Origin: Limnomonas spitsbergensis
Taxonomy: Eukaryota; Chlorophyta; Chlorophyceae; Chlamydomonadales
Reading direction: 5' to 3'
NCBI GenBank assembly: GCA_037349105.1
Contig: JAYJMM010000118.1
Span: 1,240,001-1,304,000 of the forward strand
Length of the DNA stretch: 64,000 nt
Numbering within the stretch: position 1 is the stretch's first letter; each line of letters begins with the position of its first letter. A program made the position numbers and the translations under genes. Positions 1 to 10,678 of this stretch are shown piece by piece. The notes under the pieces were generated by a model, which had not been told where the DNA came from, did not search any database, and saw nothing but the letters and a program-made list of their open reading frames with translations.

Positions 1-348
1 ACGTCCTGCCGGGTGATAAGAAGCCCCTCATTACGTGATGCATGAATCACCTGGAGTTTGCATTGGCTGTTGCATGCTCGAGACAGAGCATCCTTGGGTT
101 GAGGGTTCAAATGCAATGGCAGGGAATAGAGGGGAGTAAACATGGGTTATACGGCTACCATACAATATTTAGCGTTCGGGGGGGGGTATGCACACCATGC
201 ATAGTCAGGTGGACGGAGATCAGAGGGTACTTGTAACCCATCCCACCTGATCACATGCATCCTGTGACAATCATCTTCTTTGATACAAGCAAGCAAGGTG
301 CATGTCAATCGCCTAGTTGTGTTGAAGTTTGCTCCTTCCTTGTCTCAG

Positions 349-3300
349 GTCCGTTTGACGCAGTTATCGTGTGGGGGCAGCATCCTGGCACTCACTCTCG
401 CACATGCAATCCAAGGTGAGGATCTGTCCTGGGCGGCATGAGGAAGCCTGGGGAAATTCTGGCTTACCTGATTAGAGAGACTTCTTATCCTTTAAAGAGG
501 AACTGAAGCCTGTCACGCATCAAGAGCTTCATATATCGGTATCTGAACAGTGTTAGAACAAAAATCTGTTTGCCATACCAGTACCTGTCCTCTCCATTCA
601 ATAATATAAACAGATGAACGCGGCGATCAGGAGCTTGGCTGCTGAAGCTAGCTACCGTAATCTGTCACTGGCCATGCTGGACGAAGTGGGATAAAGAAAT
701 GGAGGGTTGTTTCGAGGCTTGAGATTTCCTCATCATTAAGTCTCTTACCCCAACCTCGCGACTTCCTGGGCTGCAACCCTCCTTCTCGCCGCAACCTCCA
801 CAGATGGCCATTCCGCCGCCATGTTCCTCAACGATTGGGCAAAGGCATACCGCCAAGAGGGCGCGGCCGCATCAATCCATCTCCTGGCGAGCTCAGATGG
901 CTCTACTGAAGCTGTCACCAGTGCTGAATGTTATGACGGTGCATCAGGCCAGAAGGAGAAGCTGGCAGCGCCTAGCATGAACAGAAGCTTACTGCTGCTA
1001 AAGAACGCAGGCCTGCGGCCCATGGTGCCATCCAGCTCCGGCGTGCAGCTCAACCCGCCCAGCAGCTTCTCTTGTCTGAAGACCAGCCACAGCACCTCTC
1101 CTCCCTTTGCCCCCTGCAACAAGGGTAGATTCAGCCTGGAAGCTGCGTCCACATCGGCAGCTCTCACATGGCCGTCAGAGCAGGACGAGGGCTCCAGCAG
1201 CAGCTCCGAGACCCGGCTTGGACCAGACCTGCTCCGGAACCCGGAGGAGACCGAATCGGATGATGTGGCCCTGAAAGCGGCGGTGCTGGCCGCGGTTGCG
1301 GTTGCAGAGCTGCAGACTGTGCAGCAAGCAGCGGGCGGAGGGGACAAGCTTGAGGCTGAAACTTTCAGTGGAGAGTGCAGGACAAGTGCCCCGACGCGAG
1401 ATGCTATAGAGATACCGGTTTCCTTGCAGATTGGTTCATCAGCGGCAACAGCTGTGCCTGGCTTAGCCCCTGTGGGGGCTCAGCGGCTAGCCTGCCTGGC
1501 CCTGCAGGAATTGCCCAAGCCTGATTGGCCCACAGCAATGAGACGCGCTAGACAGGTGAGGAGGAGGACGGGCCTGTCCAGTGATCAGGGGAGCAGCTTG
1601 TTGAGGTGGATGCACCTGTGCTGCAATCTCCACTGCAAAGCTGTGTGATTGGACGGCCATTATCTTGCAAAAGACAAACTTGGGAAACCCTGAAACAACG
1701 TCAAGCCTACCACATGCAAACGCCCCCTTTCAGAATTTCAAAATCCCCAAAACGTAGTATCCTCAAAATCTGGAACCTGAACATCCTCATGATCTGAACT
1801 CCTCTGCACATGAATGCTGCCTGTCCATACCTGACCGCCAACTTCTTGCTCATGTCCCAGCTTGTGAAAGAGGTCCGTGAGCAAGAGGTGCAGTGGCCGG
1901 GGTCCAGGAGCGACCTCAGCAGCCTCGTTCTCCACCTGCCAGCGGACCAGGTGGCGGGACTCAAGGTCAGGGGGGGATGGCCAGCAGGGGATGGGGGGGG
2001 GGTGTATGGGAGGAAAGGGCAGGCTGCTGCTGTGTGCATCATTTGCTGCTCTTTGTTTTGTTGCGATAAGAGTCTGCGCATCGATCCAACAGCCTTTTTC
2101 GAAAGGGACAGGTGGTGCTAACAGAAATAACAGAGAAAGCTGTCTGGCTCCATAGGGCAGAGATAGAAGGTACCCTACCAAGCACTATCGGATTTCTGGG
2201 CCAAAGAAAGGACCATATCGAGGGCCAATGCGTGGACCCAAGTATTGCACGGTGTTGTCAATGTTAAGGTTTCAGGCTGAGCAGTACATTCCCTGGTAGC
2301 GGCCCAGCCGAAAGCCCCAGGCCCTGCTGACTACCCCTACCCACACCCCAGCCCCCACTGCATTTCTATGTCGCACTTGCAGGTCCTTGCTGCCTCCGGC
2401 CGTCCAGACATCAGCACCAATGATGCAGTTGCTGGCCTGGTGTGGACGCTCATGTGCCATCTGAGGGGCCGGCCTCTGCCAGGCCGCGCCCCTCCCGGCT
2501 GCCCGAACTGCCTGGGCCTGGCGGTGGACCTCCGGCGCAACGGGCTGAGCGGGGCGCTCCCGCTCGACCTATTTGCCAATGCCACCTGGTGCCTGCATGT
2601 GCCGATCGGGAGTGAAGCTGATGGCCTCGGCGGCCACGAGGGGTACAGAGAGGACAAGAGGAGCGACAGAGCAGGTGGTGCAGCTCAGTGGGAGGGCCCA
2701 GTGCCATCCAGGTCTGGGCCTGCAATGACCTCCAGCAAGCCGTTTGTTGATGCCCTGAGGCACAGTGCGAGCCAGGTAAATCTTGTATGGGGCTTGCATT
2801 CTCACGCTGCTTCCTCTGCATCGTACAACTTTCTCCATCATTTCCTCGTCCCTTGTTTGCCTTCTGGCATTGCCCACTGAAGCTGTTTATCTGGGAATCT
2901 GGGATGCACAGGTGCGCGCCTCGCTCAAGGAGTTCCGGAGCCAGGGCCCAGCCAGTGGGTGGGGTGTGGTGGATCATGCGGCACGTCTGAGGCAGGCACC
3001 TTTGAGTGCTCAGGTGGGTCATATCAGCCGCCAGGAGGGTCGGAGGGGTCCACATTCTCGCCCCACTGGGTGTGGAGGGGTCCACTCAGGGCACACGTGG
3101 CTATCTGGCCTGAAGATGCATTACATTGTGGGTAAATTCAGAATACGGTTGTGAAGACATCAATAAGTCCTGACACAGCAGTAGTGCTCAGAGAGCATTT
3201 CACATTGACGAAGCACAAAGCTTACCTAAATTTTGTAGACGGGTCTCAACCTCGGTTTCGATCACACAAATGTACATGCATGCACCTGTATGCTTCCCCC

Positions 3301-4083
3301 CTACACAGCTTCAAGTTGCATGCAATGTCATCAGTGGACAGGACGCGATGCTGAGCAGCTGGCAGTTCCCCTACTGGGCCGCAGACTTTGGAGCCGGAGG
3401 GCCGCTCAGGTGAGGCCATGAGCGCAAGGCGGTCCCTCAAACACTTGTCAGGGTCGGGCAGCATGAACACCCTTCCGTGCCTGTCAGTTCTTCTGCCCCA
3501 CCCTGCAATTTCCTCACTCCATGTAGAGCCTTTTTATCAGGTTCCAGGAGACCCCCCCCCCCTGACACACAGGTAGGAAAGATAAGCCTTCCATCCATTC
3601 TGCGGATTATCACCAACAGGCAGCCCAGCGCCTCCCCTCCCCCCCACTCATCACTCCCTCCTGCAATGACATTTATAGTGTCCACCAGACCCCCTTGGGG
3701 GGCAGCTGGGCCAATGGGGACCAAACCTCAACATTTGTCTAGAGCACACCAGACCGCCTTTGGGGGGCCACTGGACCAATGGGGACTAAACCACGACAGG
3801 CTCATGGCCGGTGGCCGACGCAGCACGTTAAGCTGTACCAGCACCCCTCGGCCACAGCCCAGTACCAAGCTGAATTGTAGCTAAGGGTGCACTCAAAATT
3901 ACCATGCCCCGCAGGTACCTGGGAGCCTTGCACCCCACCCCTCCCTGGTCTTCTGCTGTCATGGCCGCTCACCCCAGCCAGGGCGGGATGTACCTGTTCC
4001 TGGTGGTGCCCTCCTCGGCACGCAGTGCGCTGAGGAGCAGTGCTGTGCTGGCTGAGCTGGTGCCTGGAGCAACGTTTGCCTAA
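349..4083 (+). CDS. BAHD (HXXXD-type) acyltransferase, 5' partial
   Basis: BAHD enzymes transfer acyl groups from acyl-CoA to alcohols or amines in the cytosol. Exons read here: 349-415, 804-1555, 1861-1965, 2383-2775, 2912-3013, 3342-3409 and 3915-4083 (TAA). All junctions keep phase. The catalytic HXXXD motif is seen as HAIQDG after a conserved QLSCGG stretch; the Asp codon is split by the 416-803 intron. Further on come the mid-domain signature SGRPDISTNDAVAGLVW, a VDLRRNG...LP...FANA block, and the C-terminal structural motif as ADFGAGGPL, where the family usually has DFGWG. A long Ser/Ala-rich stretch in exon 2 sits where family members have a variable linker. The first exons lie left of the window; bases 3-34 could encode a preceding VLPGDKKPLIT piece but the splice phase does not fit. 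The substrate cannot be told. Confidence 0.85.
3683..3800. repeat. 64-bp tandem duplication in BAHD intron
   Basis: Two diverged copies starting CACCAGAC at about 3683 and 3747 share GGGG...CCAATGGGGAC blocks. They lie inside the last intron (3410-3914) of the acyltransferase gene. No coding potential is seen. Confidence 0.6.
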
Positions 4084-5005
4084 TCTCTTAGGGTAGAGCT
4101 TCAGAGGCCAGGTGCCTTTTAGGGCAGGGGTGCAGGACCTAAGGAGTGGATTGGTGAGATTCAGTGGTGCTGTTCAGAGCTAGATGCAGAGTAAGGTGCA
4201 AGGATGTTTTTTTTCTCAACTAATGTAAGTTAAAGTAAGGGAAGGTCAGGCAAGGATGTTTTTCTCAACCATTTGAAGTTCCATGAAGGGACGGTCACAT
4301 AATTTGCCACATGAATGGTATGAAATTACGGGCTTCAGCTTCTGTTTTTTCAGGTTTTGTTAACTACTGAAATATTAATTGGGCTTTCTGGCCCTTATAG
4401 GAGTCACAAGAAATACAACATTTTGTGTACTGGTATATATGTGGTACAAAATAAAGGGTACATTTGGATTATGTGCGGCAGACCCAAAGGGCAATGGAAT
4501 ACGTGTTAATCATGCCCTTGTACAGATGAATTGCCAATGGCATTGCTTCACATACTGTTTCACATTTGCAGCCGGTCATAAATATTCTGGCTGAACAGTT
4601 ATGGCATTCAAGATGATGGTACCGCATGACTATGGCAACATGCTGGTGATAAATCCATGATGATTCAAAGAAAATGGACAGTAGACTGTACAGCTTGGCT
4701 GCTCATGGCATGAGAATGGTCTGGGTTAAGGGGTGGATATTTTAGGTGATGGCAAACACAAATAACTGCTAGAGTAACGCTGCTAGCATGAGAGACGCTC
4801 ACCTTCAGTCTGAAACTTGGTCGGTCAGAATGGAGATTCATGATTCGTTGTAGCGCTCGTAAATAAAATTCCGAAACATATCGATTTGTAGCTCTCATTA
4901 CAGTAAGAGTCAAAGGCTGCAGAAGTACAGAGGCGTTCATCCGCAGCTCCTGGGCAGAGAGACCGACGCTTGGGCTGACGGTACCCGCATCGTCTCAGCG
5001 CCAAC
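4084..5005. other. Intergenic region, BAHD 3' flank and MDR promoter
   Basis: No gene is supported here. A TGTAA at 4224-4228, about 140 bases after the acyltransferase stop, matches the algal polyadenylation signal. Around 4200-4305 an approximately 50-bp unit beginning AAGGATGTTTT is imperfectly duplicated. The remainder is AT-richer and precedes the start codon of the next gene. Confidence 0.5.
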
Positions 5006-8000
5006 ATGAGAGCCATAGTATGCACTCGCCTTGGAGACCCAACGCTTGCCCTGGGATCAGGACCTCTGTCCCTGGAGCAGCGCAGCTCACCGCCCATTCA
5101 GCCCGGACACGTCCGCATCAGTGTCGCAGCAGCCAGCCTCAACTTCCCAGATACGCTGCAAGTGCAGGTGACAAGCCTGAAACGGCCCAGGCTGCATTTG
5201 CTGGTAACGAGCCTGACCTGGCCTCACATGGCTGGGTGCAACTGTCAAGAATCGCAGGCCATGCCGTACCCATGAGCCCTAGCCCCCTGTCCGTCTCTCT
5301 ACCCATGAGCCCTAGCCCCCCATGTCTCAGTGGCTGAACTCCTAAGCCTCCGTTTGTGGAATAATGTGGGCACACCAAGGAACTGTCAGGGTGTTGAAAC
5401 CTACCACAACACAAAGTCCGTTAGAGCTCTCGAATGCCTTGGCAAGCATGACCCAAACATAGAATCCCGCAACATCCCATATGACATGCATTCTGGTGAT
5501 ACATGCTTGGATGCTCCTCTCTGTGATTCGCTTGTTAGTCCCTTGGTAATCTGGATGTACTGCAGCGGTTGGCGCCCGTTGATGGTCAGGTTGGGCATAA
5601 GGTATATTTGACCTGCTGCTCCCCCAGGGAGATTACCAGGTGAAGCCTCCCCTTCCCTTCATCCCGGGGTCAGAGGTCTCAGGTGTCATCACTGAGCTGG
5701 GCCCGGGAGTCAAGCGCTTCAAGCTGGGAGACCGCGTTTGTGCTATCTGCATGGGCGGGGCGTTTGCTGAGGAGCTGGTGGCTCCGGAGCCGGCGGTTTG
5801 GAGTGTACCAGGTGGGGATCCGCAGTCAAAGCCTTTTTTTTTGCTTGGCTGATAGCATTTGAAAACACACACAGCCTTCCCAATGCTAAAGCATCCAACT
5901 GCTCTTTGACATTTTTATACTGCAAATGTTTTTCGTATGAGTGTCTTGATTGCCCCTTCATACCTTAACATGTCTGCAGATGCTCTGGATTTGGAGGCTG
6001 CTGCGGCTGTGCCAGTTGTTTACGGGACAGCTGATGTGGCGTTACGTCACCGAGCAAAGCTGCAACCCGGTGGGAGCCGGGGGGGTCATATTGTCATACC
6101 GCGACTAGGTAGGGGCCGGGGGGGCATATCATGACTACGTGGGGGCCGAGGGGGTCATATAACGACTAAACTAAATGAGGGCCATGTGGTTCATATCAGA
6201 AGTAGGTGGGGACTGGGGGTCATGTGACAGCTGAGACGAACTGACTCCACCGAGTTATTACCGAGTATGGTGACAATGCGCTGTGTTTGGGTGGGCCTGA
6301 TGCTGGGCTTCGAGAAATAATCCTCAGTGCCCTGCACCTCAGGATATGTTTAGGAGGTCCTCTATGAAGGAGGTGGCTGTGGTGTATTGCGCCACACTTG
6401 TGAGGGGGCTGCACTGCTCAAACGCACATACTGGTTTGCTTGATGTGTTCTACGTTTGACTTCATGCATTTACAACCTCGCTAAATTGGGCATATCATGT
6501 ATGTTCATCCAGTGTCCTTGGCCACTAGGGCGCGTAGCCCATCATCTCTTGAACCTCTTCTCATTCACCGGGGCCCACTTCACTGTCTGTGAAGTGCAGG
6601 TCAGACACTCCTTGTGTTGGGTGCAGCGGGGGGCGTAGGAGTTGCAGCTTGCCAGATTGGCATGGCCATTGGCGCCAAGGTAAGGAGGACCAGCGCATTT
6701 TGGCTGGAGATGGGGGGTGGAAATGTCACTTGTGTCAAGGAAGTTCCATTCTCCTCAGAATTGATACTGGGGGGCTCACATGCATAACCTGTGGTCGACA
6801 GTTTATCAAATCAGGTGATCTTGCTTATACGTTTGATCCTTTTTCATGTATTTTCAATGCCCGTTTGTTATAATGCAGGCATCATCAACAAGAGATTGAA
6901 GTGCCCTAGAAACCCTTGCTGAAGCACCAGAACTGCATTGACAGCTGGGGCACTTGTCTCCCGACGCAGGTTGTAGCTGTGGTAAACGGGCAAGACAAGG
7001 TCGATTTCATGAAGCGACTGGGAGTGGAGGCTGTAGTGGATGCCTCATCGCTTGGGTCCACGGGGCAGCCACTGCACAAAGCTATCAAAGCGGTTGCGCC
7101 GAAAGGTGGGACTCACACATCTCTGCTAATGTAGGCTGGCTTGGGCCGTGCATGATGGCGTTAAGATTATTAAGGCTCTCTTGAGAATCTCAATGCCAAT
7201 CAATGGTATTTTCTTGCTTTAATCTCAAGCATGATGGAGTAGGTCGCCTTCTGGTATCCTCTCAGGACCGTACTTCGTCATCAACTAGTTTTGATCAACA
7301 TGCCTGTTTTGTTTACTCATTCCTTTTTCACTTTGAGACTGCTTGATGATGAAGTCTGAATAACTTGACAGTCAAAAGCTCTTACATTACGCCATTGCTG
7401 CAAGCCTGATTGCCATGTACATGCTCAAGTCCTTTGCCCTGCCTCTTGGCTGAGCTGGGTGCTTGCTCTGGCCTTCATCAGGGGTGAAGGGGCTCAGGGT
7501 TGACGGAGCGTTGCCCTTGTCTTGCCCTTGTCAGGAGCCGATGTGGTGTTTGACCCAGTGGGCGGCTCAATGTTTGATGAGGCGCTCAAGGCAGCCTCAC
7601 CCTGGGGGGCGCAGTACCTCATCATCGGTTTTGCGTCAGGGGGGATCCCCAAGGTAGGATGAACTATTTTCTCATGCATTCACAGTGTTTTCACACACAA
7701 AACCTGGATGATATTGTGGACAGATGTCGGATGTCCTACGCAAATATCTATGGCTGTTTACATCTAGGCAACATTTGAATGAGGCAAAAAGAGAGGAGAA
7801 TCTGCGTGGCTCGATGTTTCCACCTAAGCTTGCCTCAATGTGCATTTAGGTCCCTGCCAACCTGCTTCTGGTTAAGAATTTGACGCTGCATGGCATCTTC
7901 TGGGGGAGCTATCTGCAGCGCCGGCCTAAGATCCTGCTCGAGAGCATGGCGCAAGTACTCCAGTGGTTGGCAGAGGGCAAGCTCACGGTGCAGGTGAGAA

Positions 8001-8205
8001 AGCCTGAGGGAAGGGTCGCCAAGCACTTGCAGTCACGAGTGGATTAAGCTGATTCATGCAACTCCCTTCTTCACGTGGTCCCATGGTGCACCAGGTTTCT
8101 CACCGTTTTCCCATGGAGCGGATTGATGAGGCGTTCCGGGCCATTCTTCAGAGGAAAGTGATGGGCAAGGCGATCATTGTCATACGCAGTGGCAGCAGAA
8201 TGTGA
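5006..8205 (+). CDS. NADPH:quinone oxidoreductase-like MDR protein
   Basis: Zinc-independent medium-chain dehydrogenase/reductase of the quinone oxidoreductase type, expected to reduce quinones or enones with NADPH. Eight exons keep frame: 5006-5167, 5628-5811, 5980-6069, 6600-6679, 6970-7105, 7535-7653, 7850-7993, 8095-8205 (TGA), giving 341 residues, normal for the family. The N-terminal GroES-like part carries SLNFPDTL and PPLPFIPGSEVSG (about residues 46-72). The Rossmann dinucleotide motif is GAAGGVGVAA at about 153-162. A later GADVVFDPVGGS segment and a C-terminal HRFPMERIDEAF complete the fold. The Cys/His zinc ligands of true alcohol dehydrogenases are not seen. The ATG at 5006 is the first one in frame and precedes a typical MRAIVC start. 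Substrate is unknown. Confidence 0.93.
5269..5330. repeat. 33-bp tandem duplication in MDR intron 1
   Basis: The string CCCATGAGCCCTAGCCCCC occurs at 5269 and again at 5302. It lies inside intron 1 of the quinone oxidoreductase gene. Confidence 0.6.
6070..6235 (+). repeat. Donor-adjacent G-rich minisatellite, MDR intron 3
   Basis: About five degenerate units of 30-35 bases, each with a GTGGGGGCC-like block followed by GGGGGTCATAT and a GACTA-type spacer. The first unit begins exactly at the 5' splice site of intron 3, so each unit carries a donor-like GTRGG sequence. Confidence 0.65.
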
Positions 8206-10164
8206 TGGATGCACAGGAATGCTCAGCAGACGTTGGAGAGATAGTATATCCAACTATCCAGCTTTTGACCGCAAATAAGTAACTGGCCAGAGAGGCTTTC
8301 TGTGGCCACCTCACAAATGTATTGTTTGGCATCATCATTGATATGAGTGCCAATATATTGACTTAGCCTTTTATATTAGGGCTGTCTACCTTCAACTCTA
8401 CTTGCAAAGGAGGGTATGTTAGCAGCAGAGATCTCTGGTTAGCAGGATAGGGTAGTGTTGGTTTTGTTTTGCTGGAATGGTGGTGTTGATAACCCCCTCC
8501 ACCATTTAAATACCATTACAAATCTGGGCAAATGAACAGCTCTGGCCCAGGTGGCTTGACTTAACAAAGTTGGTCAGGTGGCCTCATCTCAACCGTCATG
8601 GGATACTAACTTTGGGTTCTTAGGTCGGCCTCCTATGTCCAGTTGGCCACCCCCTAAATGCATGGGAACCACGCCCTGGCCAGGTCAATCAATTAGTCAA
8701 AGGGTGGGCAGTCATGTACAGCAAAGGCAGATTTGGGTAACTCGGTTACAGTATGGGCATGCACTAGAGAGTCTCTAGGGATGTAAGAAAAGCTAGCTAC
8801 CAGTACAAACTGTGTAGCATTTGTGTCCCATTTTTTTTGTGTTGTTATGCGCCAACAAGGCGCATGTGACTTGCAACGCCAACTACGGTACATCATGAAG
8901 TTATTGAAAATATGCCCTTCCTCCTCCTCTCTGCCGGTATTCTCATCCAGCTGACACAGGTGACATGTCCCTTCAACTCTGCCTCCTCTACCTAAGCACA
9001 CTGCGCGATCCCCAGCTCCGTTCCGGTACCATCTTAACCATCCCCTCCCCCTATCTCTCCCTCCTCGCTCTCATATCTGCTCCTGCCCCCACATCCCCAC
9101 CTACCCCCCTCCTTCATCTCGACTCAAGAACAATGGTTCTGAGCTGCCCCTAACGCATGCCATCAACACCTCGAGAAGACGAATGTGCATGCACGGTAAT
9201 GCCAGGCCTACCGTGGTCAGTTGATATTCTGGCAAGTGCGAATCAGTGTGTCCTGAAATAAAAGAATAGGACAGCACGATGGCGCTCAGGGGATTGTGCC
9301 CATCCATACCATTGAAATGGGTTCCCACCTGACTGCCGACCAACAGTGCAAAATTGTCTATTAGGGGCGCCAGTTATCAGATTCTCAAGTTGCTCGGTTC
9401 AAGAGGGTTACCCCAATATCACTCAGCAGGCGCATGTGCCACATATGGTGCCAAGTAGAAAACACTGCTGGACTCTGGACAACTTGCCAACGGCTAGGCC
9501 AGATCCCCTGGTCAGATCTAGCATGGACCCCTACCTGCTCATGCCTCAGCGGTGGCAAAATAAAACCAGAGAGAATGAAACAGGGTCCATAATGTATGCT
9601 ATATTGCACATTTGTGTGCATGCATGCTTATGACATGGGCCTTGGGAGGAGGATAATGGGACTGTCCCATGACATTCATGCAAGCGATAATGTGCCTCAA
9701 TGCCGTGCCCTGACTTCATGGCCTGGGGCAGGTGCCTGGGTACTGGTATTCTTTTGGTACCGATATGCGAGCCGACATGTGTCTCATTTCATGATCACAG
9801 TGCACTACACTGGTACTACACTACACCGGAATATTGTGTGCCACACCGGGACATTGTTCACTACACCTTGTGTACAACACTGGTACTTGTAGCGCTCTGC
9901 TATAACGTTGAATATGGATTCGAGTTTCGCAGTGTAAAGAGCCACGCCTCGCACAGTACTGTCAGTGTCTCCTCAACATATCCTCAAGATACGATACACT
10001 GTCCAATGTGTAGGTGTACAGCATGTACATCTGTATAGCCAAAGACTCAGTAGCATCCAGGGACGCTACAGTACTTTACTATAAACTTAAATGCAACTTG
10101 CATTACCTTGACGTTATCAGCGGCTGGAATTCCTTTGCATTTCCTTTCCAGCCTTTTGTCTGTC
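8206..10164. other. Gene-poor intergenic region
   Basis: About 2 kb between the quinone oxidoreductase stop and a LINE tail. Open frames here are short, lack family signatures and overlap on both strands. A C/T-rich stretch lies near 9020-9120. I support no gene in it. Confidence 0.5.
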
Positions 10165-10285
10165 ATTTCACTTTATTTACCTATTTTCCTTCTTTTTTTC
10201 TTTTGTCTGCCCCTTTCAATTAGGCGCCCACGCGGCCGAGCCTTTTCGAGCAGGGCCCAGAGGTGTAACGTCATTGTTGACCTTG
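10165..10285 (+). mobile_element. 5'-truncated LINE tail (copy 1)
   Basis: A pyrimidine-rich lead is followed by GGCGCCCACGCGGCCGAGCC and GAGCAGGGCCCAGAGGTGT. This matches the 3' end of the reverse-transcriptase LINE at 29.86 kb in reverse orientation. Only about 120 bases remain, as expected from abortive target-primed reverse transcription. Confidence 0.65.
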
Positions 10286-10329
10286 TGTACTGCACCTGAA
10301 CCACACTGGCACTAAAACGGAACCTTGCG

Positions 10330-10430
10330 AATTGGTGCTACACTGTTGTATTGTACCGGTATTATCATAATACCATCTGGTATAATACCAGTATCGGTAT
10401 AAGACCAGTACCGGTATAATACCATTAATC
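10330..10430. repeat. GGTATAATACC-type palindromic short repeats
   Basis: Several small self-complementary blocks (ACCGGTAT, GGTATAATACC, CCAGTATCGG) are clustered just upstream of the palindromic retroelement. They could form hairpins. No function is inferred. Confidence 0.45.
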
Positions 10431-10678
10431 TGCATGCAAATTGCATTTTGAAAATTGCTGTTATTCTGATCAGTACGGGTAGGCTCACTTTGTGTGACCT
10501 ACGATGGCCATCCTGTTTGTTCAGCATGACATGCACTCTGGGGCCATGCAGCTACAAAAATAGGTACATGTGACGCAGTGAACTGGCCTTGGAGGTTCGA
10601 CAAAGCACGTGTTGTCGCGGCACAGAGGTGCACCCTAAGGAATGGGTGCACCAAGCGAAAAGAACACAAGACATATGC

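Noticed and set aside
931..1347. Minus-strand frame of 138 codons
   Set aside because: Antisense shadow of the second BAHD exon, which contains the continuation of the HXXXD motif.
5980..8205. Zinc-dependent alcohol dehydrogenase
   Set aside because: The Rossmann and GroES-like parts are present but the Cys/His zinc-binding signature is not, so the quinone oxidoreductase branch fits better.
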